Made by a program: the position numbers and the translations under genes. Shown here one piece after another: positions 1 through 9,273 of a stretch of 46,812 bases of DNA. Each line of letters opens with the position of its first letter. The first letter of the stretch is position 1. The notes beneath the pieces were generated by a model that was not told where the DNA came from, did no database searches, and was given only the letters and a program-made list of their open reading frames with translations. This DNA is from Gammaproteobacteria bacterium (GTDB lineage Bacteria > Pseudomonadota > Gammaproteobacteria > Steroidobacterales > Woeseiaceae): assembly GCA_029861535.1 (NCBI GenBank), contig JAOTZC010000018.1:1-46812 (forward strand), given 5' to 3'.

Positions 1-1
1 C

Positions 2-1798
2 ACGACGGCCAAGGCGCTGACCAACAACGTCGATGAAGACGGTTCCCTGGATGTGAGTGCCGGCGACACGCTGACCTACACCATTACAGTGACCAACACG
101 GGCACGGCCAACCTGACCAACGTGACGGTCGTCGACAGCCTGACCGGTGCCAACACCAGCTGTGCGCTGGTGACGCCGGGCAACACCTGTGTGCTGATGA
201 CGAACTACCAGGTGACGGTGGCTGACGTGCTGGCCGGTATGATCAACAACATCGGTACGGGTGATACCGACCAGACGCCGCCTTCGGACTCGCCGGTGAA
301 CGTGCCGGTACCGAATCCGTCGTTAGCGGTAGACAAGCAAGTCATCTCGATCACGAATCCGGACCTGTCAAATGGCGGGGCCAGCGTCGATCAAGCGGGC
401 GACAAGATCACCTACGACATCGTTGTTACCAACAACGGCACGGCGAATCTGACGAATGTGACGGTTGACGATGACTTGACCGGCACTGTCGATACGTTGT
501 GCTCGGCGTTCCTGGCGCCAACTCTGTCGTGCACGGTGACGGTGATGTACACAGCCACGCTTGCCGATCTCGACAACAACGGGACCAACCCGACGTTGAA
601 CGGGTTCATCGACAACACGGCCACAGGCGACAGCGTGCAGACCGATCCGCTCAGCGACAGCGAGCAGGTCCCGGTCATTCAGAGCCCGGCTCACACTCTG
701 ACCAAGACCTTCGATGAGGACGACGTCGGTGTCGGTGAGATGGGTACGTTCACGCTGGTCTACACCAACACCGGTAACGTCACGCTGTCCGACATCGACA
801 TCACCGACGCGGTCGATCCGCGCTTGGTCGTCGATTCGGTCACGCCGAGCGTAGGTTCGTGCACGAATCTCGATAACGATAACGATGACCAGACCATCCT
901 CTGCGAGGTGGGCTCACTGGCACCGGGGAATTCGGTGACCGTTACGGTCACGTTCGTAGCGCTCGATGAAGAACTGGTCGCTGACAACGGTGAGACATCC
1001 GGTGCGAACTACGTGTTCTACTTCGACAACGGCTACGTGCTGTACGGTTCGACCGAAACCGGCGAAGCAACATTGGAGGACGAGAACCGCGTCGAAGTAC
1101 CCGCTGAAGAATGGAGCGTCGTCGGAGCTAACCAGGACATCTTCTTCAACGTTCCGTACGCCGGAGGAGATGACGGTGGGTTCCAGTTGCACCTGTCCTG
1201 CTCGGAGGCCTTTATCGATGGCTGGGGCGCGACCGGTCCGATTGAGGGCGTAGATGACCCCGATTGGAACGTCATTGCTTACGAGGTTCTGCGGTTCAAT
1301 GTCAATGGATTGTTCAAGGACTGCACTCAGACCTTCCCGTTCGATGTCGAGAACACCGCGTCGGCAGAAGCAACGCCGGCCGGTGGAACTTTGGCGCCGA
1401 ATCCGATCGACGCTTCGGACAGCGTGCATGTGATCAACATCGCGCCGATCGAGGTCTCTCGGGACCGTGTCCGCAGGGGCGACGTCGAGATCCAGTACTT
1501 CAACACCAGCTTCGAGGACCTCGAGATCGAGATCATCCGGGTTGAGTGGGACGACCAGGCTGTGATGCTCGAGTCCGCTTCGTACCAAGACGGTGTCGAT
1601 CTTGGGATCTCGGGTTGCGATCCAACGATGGATAACACGTGCATACTGCAGGCTTCGATCTTTCCTGCAACGGTTTTAGATGCACGCAGTAAGGACTGGC
1701 TGAAGCTGAGCTTCGACAGTGGCGATGCTCCAGACGGCTTGACGGTAACCATCGTCACGTCGACCGGTGCGACCTTCACCTACGTGTACGTTCCGTAG
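2..1798 (+). CDS. DUF11-repeat cell-surface protein, C-terminal part (5' end outside window)
   Basis: The frame is open from base 2, so this is the C-terminal 598 codons of a longer gene; the GTG at 53 is internal. Two DUF11-type beta-sandwich repeats begin near bases 50 and 398, with the motif YTITVTNTGTANLTNVTV and a close variant YDIVVTNNGTANLTNVTV. A third, diverged repeat starts near 690. Such repeats form stalks of large exported surface proteins. The last 280 residues differ: an aromatic, Gly-rich block (YVFYFDNGYVLYGSTETGEA) and a beta-rich tail that ends without a sorting motif or membrane segment. Cys pairs within repeats suggest an oxidising, extracytoplasmic location. Exported status is inferred, because the N-terminus is not in view. 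It is followed by two hairpins, so it is probably the last gene of its transcript. Confidence 0.85.
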   Translation, partial: TTAKALTNNVDEDGSLDVSAGDTLTYTITVTNTGTANLTNVTVVDSLTGANTSCALVTPGNTCVLMTNYQVTVADVLAGMINNIGTGDTDQTPPSDSPVNVPVPNPSLAVDKQVISITNPDLSNGGASVDQAGDKITYDIVVTNNGTANLTNVTVDDDLTGTVDTLCSAFLAPTLSCTVTVMYTATLADLDNNGTNPTLNGFIDNTATGDSVQTDPLSDSEQVPVIQSPAHTLTKTFDEDDVGVGEMGTFTLVYTNTGNVTLSDIDITDAVDPRLVVDSVTPSVGSCTNLDNDNDDQTILCEVGSLAPGNSVTVTVTFVALDEELVADNGETSGANYVFYFDNGYVLYGSTETGEATLEDENRVEVPAEEWSVVGANQDIFFNVPYAGGDDGGFQLHLSCSEAFIDGWGATGPIEGVDDPDWNVIAYEVLRFNVNGLFKDCTQTFPFDVENTASAEATPAGGTLAPNPIDASDSVHVINIAPIEVSRDRVRRGDVEIQYFNTSFEDLEIEIIRVEWDDQAVMLESASYQDGVDLGISGCDPTMDNTCILQASIFPATVLDARSKDWLKLSFDSGDAPDGLTVTIVTSTGATFTYVYVP

Positions 1799-1823
1799 CG
1801 GCTGCAACTGCTGCTAACTTTGT

Positions 1824-1853
1824 GATCCCCCTTGGCCTCCGGCCGGGGGGATC
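1824..1853 (+). terminator. stem-loop after the DUF11 gene
   Basis: The 8-bp arms GATCCCCC and GGGGGATC enclose an inner GGCC/GGCC pairing, 25 bases after the stop codon. There is no T-run, so it may be an mRNA 3'-end stabiliser or a weak terminator rather than a classical intrinsic one. Confidence 0.45.
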
Positions 1854-1926
1854 GACTTGCTAGCCCTTGTAACCTTGGGTTCGCGGCCGATGCCGGGCCG
1901 GTGATCACGGGCAAGAAGAAAGAAGC

Positions 1927-1954
1927 GCCCGGTCAAATGACCGGGCTTTTTCTT
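1927..1954 (+). terminator. intrinsic terminator
   Basis: The inverted repeat GCCCGGTCA / TGACCGGGC (8-9 bp stem, tiny A-rich loop) is followed directly by TTTTTCTT. It lies between the DUF11 gene and the next gene on the same strand, so it should end the DUF11 transcript. Confidence 0.8.
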
Positions 1955-2041
1955 GGCTGATGGTACAACGCGGCACAGCTGCTTTATGATGATTCTTGGT
2001 TCGCAACGGCGCCTCGCGTTTAACGGGGCAAAGTAGATGAA

Positions 2042-3757
2042 ATGAAGCACCGCAGGGGATTCGTCAAGGTAACGCCGCTGATAGGCGTGTCCGTGTTTGT
2101 GGTCTCTTTTCTATTTTTCCTGTGGCTGCAGTACGAGCCTGCAGCCAACGGCAGTCGCCTCGAAATACCGGCGATCGAAGACGAGACGGTCACGCTGACA
2201 AGCCCCGGCCCACACAGCCAGCCCGAAACAGCCACGCGCAATACGACGCCCGGGCCCGCGAACGACAATTCTCAGCAGCCGGCGGATTTACAGAATGCGG
2301 TGACCGATGGAAACAGCAGAACCCAGATTTCCGAATCGGTGGCTGTGCCAGGCACAGCGCAGACGGAATCCGAGCAAGCCGGGTACGAAGAGCCGCTGGG
2401 CGATCTCGCCATCTCTGGCCGCGTGCTTACACGCTCAGGTTCGCCAGTGGCCGGGATCGAGGTAACCGCAACGGCGACGCACCTGTTCGAGCAGGGACGG
2501 CGCAAAGCCATCCCCCACGGCGCAGGTCAGCGCCGGGCGACCACCTCTTACGAGGGCGCCTATGCGTTCAAGGACCTTGCCAATGGCGAGTACCAGATCA
2601 GCAACGTCGCGACAGAGCGCTATGCCAGGGCGCGGATTCAGGTGCGAGCCGGGGTGGACTTCGCCGATCTCATCGTCACCGGCCATCAGGACCTTCGCGT
2701 ACAGGGGATTGTGACGACAAGCGCGGGTAAACCGCTCGCCAGGGCCCAAGTGCGCGCCAACCTTCCAGATGCCAGGGACGTTACGACAAACAGGGACGGC
2801 CATTACGTCTTCGATGTCATGCTCGCGGACACGGTGACGGCTGTCGTGGTGCGGGCTAGCCGAGACGGCTACCAGGACCGGGAGGTTCAGCTCGCGACCG
2901 ATCCCTCGGCTGACGCTAATGTGCTCGAGTTGAACATCGTCATGCAAGCAGACCCGAACACCGAGTTGGCAGATATATCGGGAACGGTGAAGGGTCCCGA
3001 CCGTGAGCCGGTCGCCGGTCAGCGTATTCAACTGTCGTCCGCCAAGGTTCGACAGAACCACAGATCGACAACGGATGCGGCCGGCACGTTTGTATTCCAC
3101 GGTGTTGAACCGGGCGATGATTATATGTTGTCCATCAACGCGGCCGACACTTACCAGGACTATTTTCAGAGAAATATCGCAGTCACGGAGAAAGGGCTGA
3201 CGCTTAACATTGAATTAGAGGACAGGGACACTGGCGTGCTGCGCGGGCAGATGGTCAATATGTTTGGCAACGCGGTACCCAATTTCAGCCTGGTGCTGCA
3301 AACGAAGGCGACCTCGTATGACAATCAACAAGTCATCGGTGACGACGTGGGCAACTTCGTGGTCGAGCAAGCACCGGCCGGCGAACTACGTTTAAAGACC
3401 AAATCGAATCCGTACTACTCGGTCGACGGTATCCAGCTTGCCGCGGATGCCGAACTGCAGATCACGGTGGTGTTGGACTGGGGGTACGATGAAATCCAGG
3501 GACGCGTGTTGAACGAGGACGGTCACCCGGTGGCCGTTCCCAATATCAGTCTCACATGGGCAAACCAACAGAACGGCATCCGCACGTCGGTGCGCCGCTC
3601 AGCGGCTGCCGACGAGCACGGCAACTTCCGCTTCACCCAGCTCGGCCCGGGCAACCACCGGCTAACCATCAACGCTGCCGGCTACAAACCGGTGACCTTG
3701 AATCATGACGTCGCAACGCAAGGCTCCGATCTTGTGGTGGAGCTGGCACCGAAATGA
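2042..3757 (+). CDS. membrane-anchored protein with repeated carboxypeptidase-regulatory-like domains
   Basis: 571 residues. The N-terminus is short and basic, followed by one hydrophobic segment (about residues 10-29, LIGVSVFVVSFLFFLWLQY), which gives a bitopic anchor with the bulk in the periplasm. Residues 35-110 are a low-complexity linker. The rest is a string of four to five carboxypeptidase-regulatory-like (Ig-like beta-sandwich) modules, each with the pattern G-x-V-x-x-x-x-G-x-P-[VL]-[AP]-x-x-x-[VI] and then G-x-[FY]-x-F (e.g. GTFVFHGVEPGD, GNFRFTQLGPGN). These modules usually mediate binding or scaffolding; no catalytic residues are visible. A terminator precedes it and a 495-base gap follows, so it is likely monocistronic. 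The specific role is unknown. Confidence 0.8.
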   Translation: MKHRRGFVKVTPLIGVSVFVVSFLFFLWLQYEPAANGSRLEIPAIEDETVTLTSPGPHSQPETATRNTTPGPANDNSQQPADLQNAVTDGNSRTQISESVAVPGTAQTESEQAGYEEPLGDLAISGRVLTRSGSPVAGIEVTATATHLFEQGRRKAIPHGAGQRRATTSYEGAYAFKDLANGEYQISNVATERYARARIQVRAGVDFADLIVTGHQDLRVQGIVTTSAGKPLARAQVRANLPDARDVTTNRDGHYVFDVMLADTVTAVVVRASRDGYQDREVQLATDPSADANVLELNIVMQADPNTELADISGTVKGPDREPVAGQRIQLSSAKVRQNHRSTTDAAGTFVFHGVEPGDDYMLSINAADTYQDYFQRNIAVTEKGLTLNIELEDRDTGVLRGQMVNMFGNAVPNFSLVLQTKATSYDNQQVIGDDVGNFVVEQAPAGELRLKTKSNPYYSVDGIQLAADAELQITVVLDWGYDEIQGRVLNEDGHPVAVPNISLTWANQQNGIRTSVRRSAAADEHGNFRFTQLGPGNHRLTINAAGYKPVTLNHDVATQGSDLVVELAPK

Positions 3758-4186
3758 TCGAACAGGGACACTCCCCCTCACGTAGCACTCATTGCCCGGC
3801 GATCAGTTCGTAAGATCGTTTTTCGGCAGGATCGCGGCAATCGATACGGCCGTCGAATAATCTGATTCGGGCGTCGGTGAATCGCGAGATTAACCGCGCG
3901 GTTCTCGGCACGGATGTCGTGATTCGAATGCGTTTATCATTCGAACTGTGATTCTCACCCAGCGTCCAGATGCTCAGTCTTCCGAGACCAAACTCCGCTT
4001 GACGTCGACCCGGCCTTCGCATGCGGGACTTTTGCGGGACTAAGCCCTGCATCGTAATGCACAGTCCTGCAATCTTGTCCGTGGACATCTCCTGATCGAT
4101 CAATAAAAACAATTAGTTAACCCCCAAGATCTGCTTTCGGGAAGCCGCTGCGCCGAAAAATAAAGTGGTATTAGGGTAAATACGTA
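3758..4186. other. long intergenic region, no supported gene
   Basis: About 430 bases with no convincing gene. A minus-strand frame (3789-4112, 107 codons) is open, but its product is Arg-rich and matches nothing I recognise. No strong hairpin with a T-run is visible. The right end leads into the Fur-like site and the receptor gene. Confidence 0.5.
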
Positions 4187-4205
4187 GTTGCGAATCATTC
4201 TCATT
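4187..4205 (-). promoter_or_regulatory. Fur-box-like operator upstream of the TonB-dependent receptor
   Basis: GTTGCGAATCATTCTCATT matches 16 of 19 positions of the symmetric Fur consensus AATGAGAATCATTCTCATT. It lies about 48 bases before the receptor start codon, where Fur bound to Fe2+ would block transcription in iron-replete cells. The site is read directly; regulation is inferred from the match, the position and the receptor's family. Confidence 0.65.
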
Positions 4206-4252
4206 TCGATTAGTGTTTGGCCTGAACAGCGTGTTTGTCTGAGGGAACAGCA

Positions 4253-6481
4253 ATGAATTTGGCGGTCTTGGCGCGCGGCTCGGCGGCTATAGTTATGTCG
4301 GTCATGTCGATATGGCCTGGATTCGTTTCGGCGCAAGCCGTGAATGAAGCTGCAGTGGAGGCCGCGATCGAGCCCATCGATGTCGTGACGATTATCGGAC
4401 GTGCAGCCGATACCGCCGACGTCCCAGGGTCGGCGCACATCATCGATGCCGAAGACCTAGCGACGTTTAATCAATCGGACATCCTGCGGGTTCTGCGTGC
4501 GGTTCCCGGCGTTTACGTGCAGGAAGAAGAAGGCTTTGGCCTGCGGCCGAATATCGGAATTCGTGGGTCTGGTCTCGATCGCAGCGCGCGAATTGCATTG
4601 CTGGAAGATGGTGTCCTTATTGCACCGGCGCCATATGCTGCGTCGTCCGCGTACTACTTCCCGACCCAGCGACGCATGCATGCGATTGAGGTTCTGAAGG
4701 GCCTGGCCGCCGTTGCTGTTGGACCGCGCACGACCGGCGGTGCGATCAATATGATCTCGACACCGATCCCGGATGACATCAGTCTGAACGCCGACATTCG
4801 AGCCGGCGACAACCATGCGCGCGACGCTCACATCAACGCCGGCAATCGCGGTGAGCGCGTAAGCTGGCTCATTGAAACGGTACAGGCGTCAAGCGATGGC
4901 TTCAAGACGATCGATGCGCCGGCAACAGAAAATACCGGATTCGAGCTAAAAGATTATGTCGGCAAATTGCAAGTCGACAGCGACGCGCGTAGTCGCGTCT
5001 ATCAAAGCTTACGCTTGAAGCTCGGATTCAACGAACAAGATGCAGATGCCACTTATCTCGGATTGACACATGCGGACTTTGAGATCGATCCATACCGTCG
5101 TTATGCGGCGTCCGCGAACGACAATTTCGTTGGTGAGCACAAGCAAGCCCAGGCGACCTACGTAATCGATCCCGGCAAGCTTTGGCGCGGTGAAGTGACC
5201 GCGTATCAAAACGACTTCGAACGTAACTGGTATAAGTTGCAGTCTGTCGCTGGTAGCAGCCTAAGTGACATATTGGACGATCCTTCGACTTACGCCAATG
5301 AGTATGGCTACCTGACCGGAATAAGCAGTCCAGACGATTCGTTGCAAGTACGCGCGAACAATCGCAGTTACTACTCGAAAGGGATTCAGGGTCGTATCGA
5401 ATGGAATCTGGGAATCGCTGACACTGAAGTAATGCTGAATACTGGTTTTCGCGTGCACGAGGATCAGGAAGATCGGTTTCAACATCAGGATGGTTATCGA
5501 ATGCAAGATGGCCTGCTGGTATTGACCAGCCGAGCCAGCGCAGGCTCGCAGAGCAATCGCATATCGACCGCCAACGCCCGCTCGTTTTTCGTCGATGCAG
5601 AGATCCACGCGGGCCACTGGGTACTGGCACCGGGGATTCGGTACGAAGACATCGATCTTGAGCGGCTGGATTTTTCAACCGCTGATCCCACCCGCGCTAA
5701 TGGTCCGACCCGCATTCGTGAAGATTCACTGTCAGTAGTGATACCCGGCTTTGGTGCTTTATATCGTCTGAGCGACGACTGGCGCCTATTGGCCGGTATA
5801 CACAAAGGTTATAACCCGCCTGCAGCAGGTAGTTCGGCAGACGCAGAGACGAGCATCAACGTCGAGCTTGGCACGCGCTTCGATAACGGTAGCTGGCGCA
5901 TGGAAGGCATCTATTTCGTCAACGACTACGACAATCTAGTTGGAACTGTCACGGAATCGACCGGTGGCGGCGGTCAGATAGGTGATCAATTTGAAGGCGG
6001 CGAAGCTGTGGTAAGTGGCGTCGAACTTAGCGTCGGCAGTGAGCTCGCATTTCGCACATTCAAGTTGCCATTCGATCTTCGTTACACGTGGACGATAGAA
6101 GCGGAATTCGAAAACGCGTTCGAGTCCGATTTCGATCCATGGGGCGACGTGCAAGCGGGCGACGAATTACCGTACATTCCAGAGCACCAGCTACGAGCAA
6201 CGGCCGGCATTGATATTGACCGCTTCCGCGTCAATCTGGGTGCGAGCTATGTCGACAAAATGCGCACTCGCGCGACCCAGGGAGCATTCGAGCCGGATAC
6301 GACGGTCGATTCTCATATTGTTTGGGACATCGTCGGTACCTGGGACTTCGCATCAGGCGTATCGGCGTACGTTAAGGTCGACAATTTGTTCGATGAGGCC
6401 TACGTTGCGTCGACGCGGCCTGCGGGCCTTCGACCGGGCTTACCAAGAACAGCCTACGTCGGAATCCAATATTCCTTATAG
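4253..6481 (+). CDS. FecA-like TonB-dependent outer-membrane receptor
   Basis: 742 residues from the ATG at 4253, which has GAGGGA six bases upstream; an in-frame TTG at 4235 is less likely. A signal peptide (residues 1-28, ending VSAQA) is followed by a TonB-box-like segment (IDVVTIIG) and a plug domain (about 55-170) with DILRVLRAVPGVYVQEEEGF, GLRPNIGIRGSG and LLEDGVLIAPAPYAASSAYYF, all very close to FecA-family plugs. The barrel ends in ...YVGIQYSL with a terminal aromatic strand. There is no N-terminal STN signalling domain and no fecIR-type pair beside it, so it looks like a transport-only receptor for a ferric carboxylate/siderophore-type ligand. The ligand is inferred. A Fur-box-like site lies upstream. 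It converges with the MFS exporter gene across hairpin copy A. Confidence 0.9.
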   Translation: MNLAVLARGSAAIVMSVMSIWPGFVSAQAVNEAAVEAAIEPIDVVTIIGRAADTADVPGSAHIIDAEDLATFNQSDILRVLRAVPGVYVQEEEGFGLRPNIGIRGSGLDRSARIALLEDGVLIAPAPYAASSAYYFPTQRRMHAIEVLKGLAAVAVGPRTTGGAINMISTPIPDDISLNADIRAGDNHARDAHINAGNRGERVSWLIETVQASSDGFKTIDAPATENTGFELKDYVGKLQVDSDARSRVYQSLRLKLGFNEQDADATYLGLTHADFEIDPYRRYAASANDNFVGEHKQAQATYVIDPGKLWRGEVTAYQNDFERNWYKLQSVAGSSLSDILDDPSTYANEYGYLTGISSPDDSLQVRANNRSYYSKGIQGRIEWNLGIADTEVMLNTGFRVHEDQEDRFQHQDGYRMQDGLLVLTSRASAGSQSNRISTANARSFFVDAEIHAGHWVLAPGIRYEDIDLERLDFSTADPTRANGPTRIREDSLSVVIPGFGALYRLSDDWRLLAGIHKGYNPPAAGSSADAETSINVELGTRFDNGSWRMEGIYFVNDYDNLVGTVTESTGGGGQIGDQFEGGEAVVSGVELSVGSELAFRTFKLPFDLRYTWTIEAEFENAFESDFDPWGDVQAGDELPYIPEHQLRATAGIDIDRFRVNLGASYVDKMRTRATQGAFEPDTTVDSHIVWDIVGTWDFASGVSAYVKVDNLFDEAYVASTRPAGLRPGLPRTAYVGIQYSL

Positions 6482-6503
6482 TGGCCCGATCGGCCCGAGA
6501 ATA

Positions 6504-6632
6504 GAGCGACAGATGGGTCGCTGCTCATCCTCATGGCTCGGTCCGATAGCGACTCTGATATAGCCGATCATTCGTCACTACGTTGAATACGCTGCGCTTT
6601 ACTTCCGATGAACAGCGACCCATCTATCGCTC
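6504..6632 (+). repeat. stem-loop element copy A (long form)
   Basis: The 26-nt arms 6504-6529 and 6607-6632 are complementary except at two positions, both transitions. The 77-nt loop starts with the conserved block CTCATGGCTCGGTCCGATAG and ends with GCTGCGCTTTACTTCC; between them is a centre of about 35 nt unlike any other copy. It lies between the convergent receptor and MFS genes. The arms share nothing with those of the other copies. Confidence 0.85.
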
Positions 6633-6663
6633 GGCGTTCGCAGTCTTGTTCGCGCGACTACGT

Positions 6664-7890
6664 TCAGTCCCTCGCCAATTCGTCGGGATGATGTACCAGC
6701 GGGCCCGGTGCAATTAGCGGTCGCAGCAGAAAAATTACGGCAACGGTTGCGCCAACAGCCCCCATAATCAGAACCGAATTCCTGATGGTCCCGTCATAAA
6801 TGCTGGCGGCAATCAGTGCGCCGGCGGCTCCGACTATGTTTTGCAGAGTACCTATTATCGAGGATGCAACGCCGGCAACTTTCGGTAACGGATCGAGTGC
6901 AAGCACCGTGCCGTTCGAAACGACAATTGCGATCGTAAACATGAACATGCAGACGCACAGCCACACCCACCAGAACGGCGCGCTGTCGAGCCAGGCGATC
7001 AACAGCAGTTGAGCACCAGACAGACCAATCAACACGACGCCAAGTGCGATTAGTGATATCTGACTGAGGCGAGTAACGAGCCAGCGATTTAGCGCCGAGC
7101 CGACAAGAATCGAGACGCCAGCAAACGCGAAGATTATTCCGTATTGTTGCACCGAAAAACCGTAGATTTCAACGGTCAATGCCGCCGAGATTGCGATAAT
7201 CGACATATAGCCGGCGGGAGGCACAATGACCAGGAGCAATCCGAAGATGCTTTGACGATGAGAAAAGAATTCCCGCGTGCTCTTTTGCAACTGCCGCAGC
7301 GGATGGCCTTGGGCATTCGGTACATGGGTCTCGGCAAGATTGGCGCGTATCGCAAATAGCATCAGCAACGCGCACACTGCGATGGCGATAAATGGTGCGC
7401 GCCATCCCCACTGCACGATCAGCAGTGCACCAATGCTCGGCGCAATGACCGGGGCCGCTGTGAAGATCATCGCCATCAATGACATAAGGCGTGCGGCCGC
7501 GATCCCGGACGCAACGTCACGAACGATTGCACGTGACAATACAATCGCCGACGCGGCGCCAAAGCCTTGTACAAACCGCGCAACCAGAATGAGCCCAATG
7601 TTGTTTGAGGCGGCGGCGACAACAGCCGCGACCGAAAATATCAGCATGCCAACGTACAGCACCGGCATGCGGCCCATGCGATCGGAAAGCAATCCCGATG
7701 GGATCTGACCCAGCGCCATGCCGGCCATGAAAACGCCGACGATTTGTTGCGCCTTCGGCAAGCTGGTCGCCAGAGCGTCGACCATCGCCGGTATGGCCGG
7801 CAGACTGATGTCCACCGTCAAAGCAGCAATGCCGGTCATTAACCCAAGCGTAACGACAAAGCTACGCTTTTCAATCAGATGTTCGTTCAA
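6664..7890 (-). CDS. MFS drug/solute exporter, Bcr/CflA subfamily
   Basis: 408 residues with about 12 hydrophobic segments. The N-terminal region (TLGLMTGIAALTVDISLPAI) with conserved Asp in TM1, and the loop-2 motif GLLSDRMGRMPVL (G-x-x-x-D-x-x-G-R-[KR]) are typical of drug:H+ antiporter-1 transporters of the Bcr/CflA group. The start must be the TTG at 7890, because an in-frame stop lies 15 bases upstream and no ATG precedes TM1. Family members export drugs, dipeptides or siderophores. Convergence with a Fur-controlled receptor makes siderophore or chelate export possible, but that is only a contextual guess. It may be monocistronic. Confidence 0.85.
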   Translation of the reverse strand: MNEHLIEKRSFVVTLGLMTGIAALTVDISLPAIPAMVDALATSLPKAQQIVGVFMAGMALGQIPSGLLSDRMGRMPVLYVGMLIFSVAAVVAAASNNIGLILVARFVQGFGAASAIVLSRAIVRDVASGIAAARLMSLMAMIFTAAPVIAPSIGALLIVQWGWRAPFIAIAVCALLMLFAIRANLAETHVPNAQGHPLRQLQKSTREFFSHRQSIFGLLLVIVPPAGYMSIIAISAALTVEIYGFSVQQYGIIFAFAGVSILVGSALNRWLVTRLSQISLIALGVVLIGLSGAQLLLIAWLDSAPFWWVWLCVCMFMFTIAIVVSNGTVLALDPLPKVAGVASSIIGTLQNIVGAAGALIAASIYDGTIRNSVLIMGAVGATVAVIFLLRPLIAPGPLVHHPDELARD

Positions 7891-7978
7891 CGTGTGTTCG
7901 CTTTATTGATTATCCGCGACGGGTATTACGCGGCAAGCGACGCAGAATAGAGCGCTGAAGTAGTCGAGTAAAGCAGGC

Positions 7979-9196
7979 CTAACTCACGGCGAGACCGGCA
8001 ACGAGCAAAGTGTCGAGCGGGTTTGTGCCCATCCAGTACGCCAGGTCGCGCGGATGATTGACATTCCAGATTGCAATATCGGCGCGTTTGCCGACTTCAA
8101 GAGTGCCGCGGTCCTCGAAGAGCCCGAGCGCCTTTGCTGCCTCGCGTGTAGTACCGGCAAGACATTCTTCCGGTGTGAGACCAAATAATCGGCTGCCTAG
8201 CGCCATCGCGTATGGCAGCGAGCACAGCGGTGAAGTGCCCGGATTGCAATCCGTTGCCAGGGCGATCGGCACTGCGTGATTGCGCAGTGCATCGACCGGA
8301 GGCTTTTGCGTTTCGTTCAACGTCAAGAACGCACCGGGCAACAGCACAGCAGTCGTCCCGGCGTCGGCCATCGCGCGCACACCTGTCGTCGACGTATATT
8401 CAAGATGGTCAGCCGACAAGGCGTTGAAGCGTGCGGCGAGTTCGGCGCCGCCACCATCGCTCAGTTGGTCAGCGTGAAGTTTCACGCGCATACCGGATTC
8501 AGTCGCGGCACGAAAAAGCTTAGCGATCTGTGGTGCGTCGAACGCGATCGTTTCGCAGTAAGCATCCACGGCGTCGGCTAATTCGCGTTCGACCACTTCT
8601 GGCAGAATCTCGTCGATAATCAGATCGATGTATCGATTTGGATGACCGGCATACTCAGGCGGCAACGCATGTGCCGCAAGCAGTGTGCTTTTGATTGACA
8701 GTCCCGCCGCCCCGCCCAGGTTTTGCGCGACGCCGAGCATCTTCAGCTCGTTCGCGACGTCGAGACCGTATCCAGACTTGATCTCGATCGTTGCGACGCC
8801 GTTTGCTGCCATCTCGCGGATACGGCGAAACGCCGGGTCGTAGAGGGTGTCAATTTCCGCTTCACGGGTCGCACGTACTGTCGACAGGATGCCGCCACCG
8901 TCTTTAGCGATCTGTTCGTACGACACGCCGCTAAGCCGCTGTTCGAATTCGGGGGCACGATCCCCGCCGAACACCAGATGCGTGTGACAATCGATCAATG
9001 CCGGAGTCAGCCAGCGTCCGGCCACCGAGCGTATTTCGCCGGCGCTTTCGACGGGTTGTTCCGCGGCCGGGCCGAGCCATGCGATCTTACCGTTCGCAAT
9101 GGCAAGAGCGGCGTTATCGACAACGCCATAGCCAGCCGCGTCTGCGCGCATCGTCGCAATCCGCGCATCGGTAATCAGCAGGTCCCAGTCAGGCAT
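7979..9196 (-). CDS. hutI: imidazolonepropionase HutI
   Basis: 405 residues, normal for HutI. It hydrolyses 4-imidazolone-5-propionate to N-formimino-L-glutamate in cytosolic histidine breakdown. The amidohydrolase fold shows the metal-binding HxH (His71, His73 in DCHTHLVFGGDR), the HADQLSD block with a second metal His, and the later LATDCNPGTSP segment with the catalytic/metal Asp. It is transcribed away from hutF across a 77-base gap that holds a HutC-type operator, so both arms can be repressed together. The ATG at 9196 is the only good start. Confidence 0.96.
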   Translation of the reverse strand: MPDWDLLITDARIATMRADAAGYGVVDNAALAIANGKIAWLGPAAEQPVESAGEIRSVAGRWLTPALIDCHTHLVFGGDRAPEFEQRLSGVSYEQIAKDGGGILSTVRATREAEIDTLYDPAFRRIREMAANGVATIEIKSGYGLDVANELKMLGVAQNLGGAAGLSIKSTLLAAHALPPEYAGHPNRYIDLIIDEILPEVVERELADAVDAYCETIAFDAPQIAKLFRAATESGMRVKLHADQLSDGGGAELAARFNALSADHLEYTSTTGVRAMADAGTTAVLLPGAFLTLNETQKPPVDALRNHAVPIALATDCNPGTSPLCSLPYAMALGSRLFGLTPEECLAGTTREAAKALGLFEDRGTLEVGKRADIAIWNVNHPRDLAYWMGTNPLDTLLVAGLAVS

Positions 9197-9247
9197 GTGG
9201 AAAATGCTCGTATAAGCAATTGCAAAGCAATCTACCCTAGTCTAACC

Positions 9248-9257
9248 TGTATATACA
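9248..9257. promoter_or_regulatory. HutC-type operator in the hutI/hutF divergent promoter
   Basis: TGTATATACA is a perfect 10-bp palindrome inside CCTGTATATACAACC. It fits the GT-n-TA-n-AC pattern of HutC-subfamily GntR operators and resembles the TTGTATGTACAA-type boxes of Pseudomonas HutC. It lies between the two divergent hut start codons, and hutC itself is the third gene of the cluster. Urocanate is the usual inducer of HutC. Confidence 0.75.
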
Positions 9258-9273
9258 ACCTAGAAGAACCTTA

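Noticed and set aside
914..1588. Long minus-strand frame (224 codons) inside the DUF11 gene
   Set aside because: A shadow created by the regular codon pattern of the real gene; the plus-strand repeats are clear.
3789..4112. 107-codon minus-strand frame in the gap before the TonB receptor
   Set aside because: Arg-rich, no recognisable domain and no clear ribosome-binding site. Kept only as an open frame.
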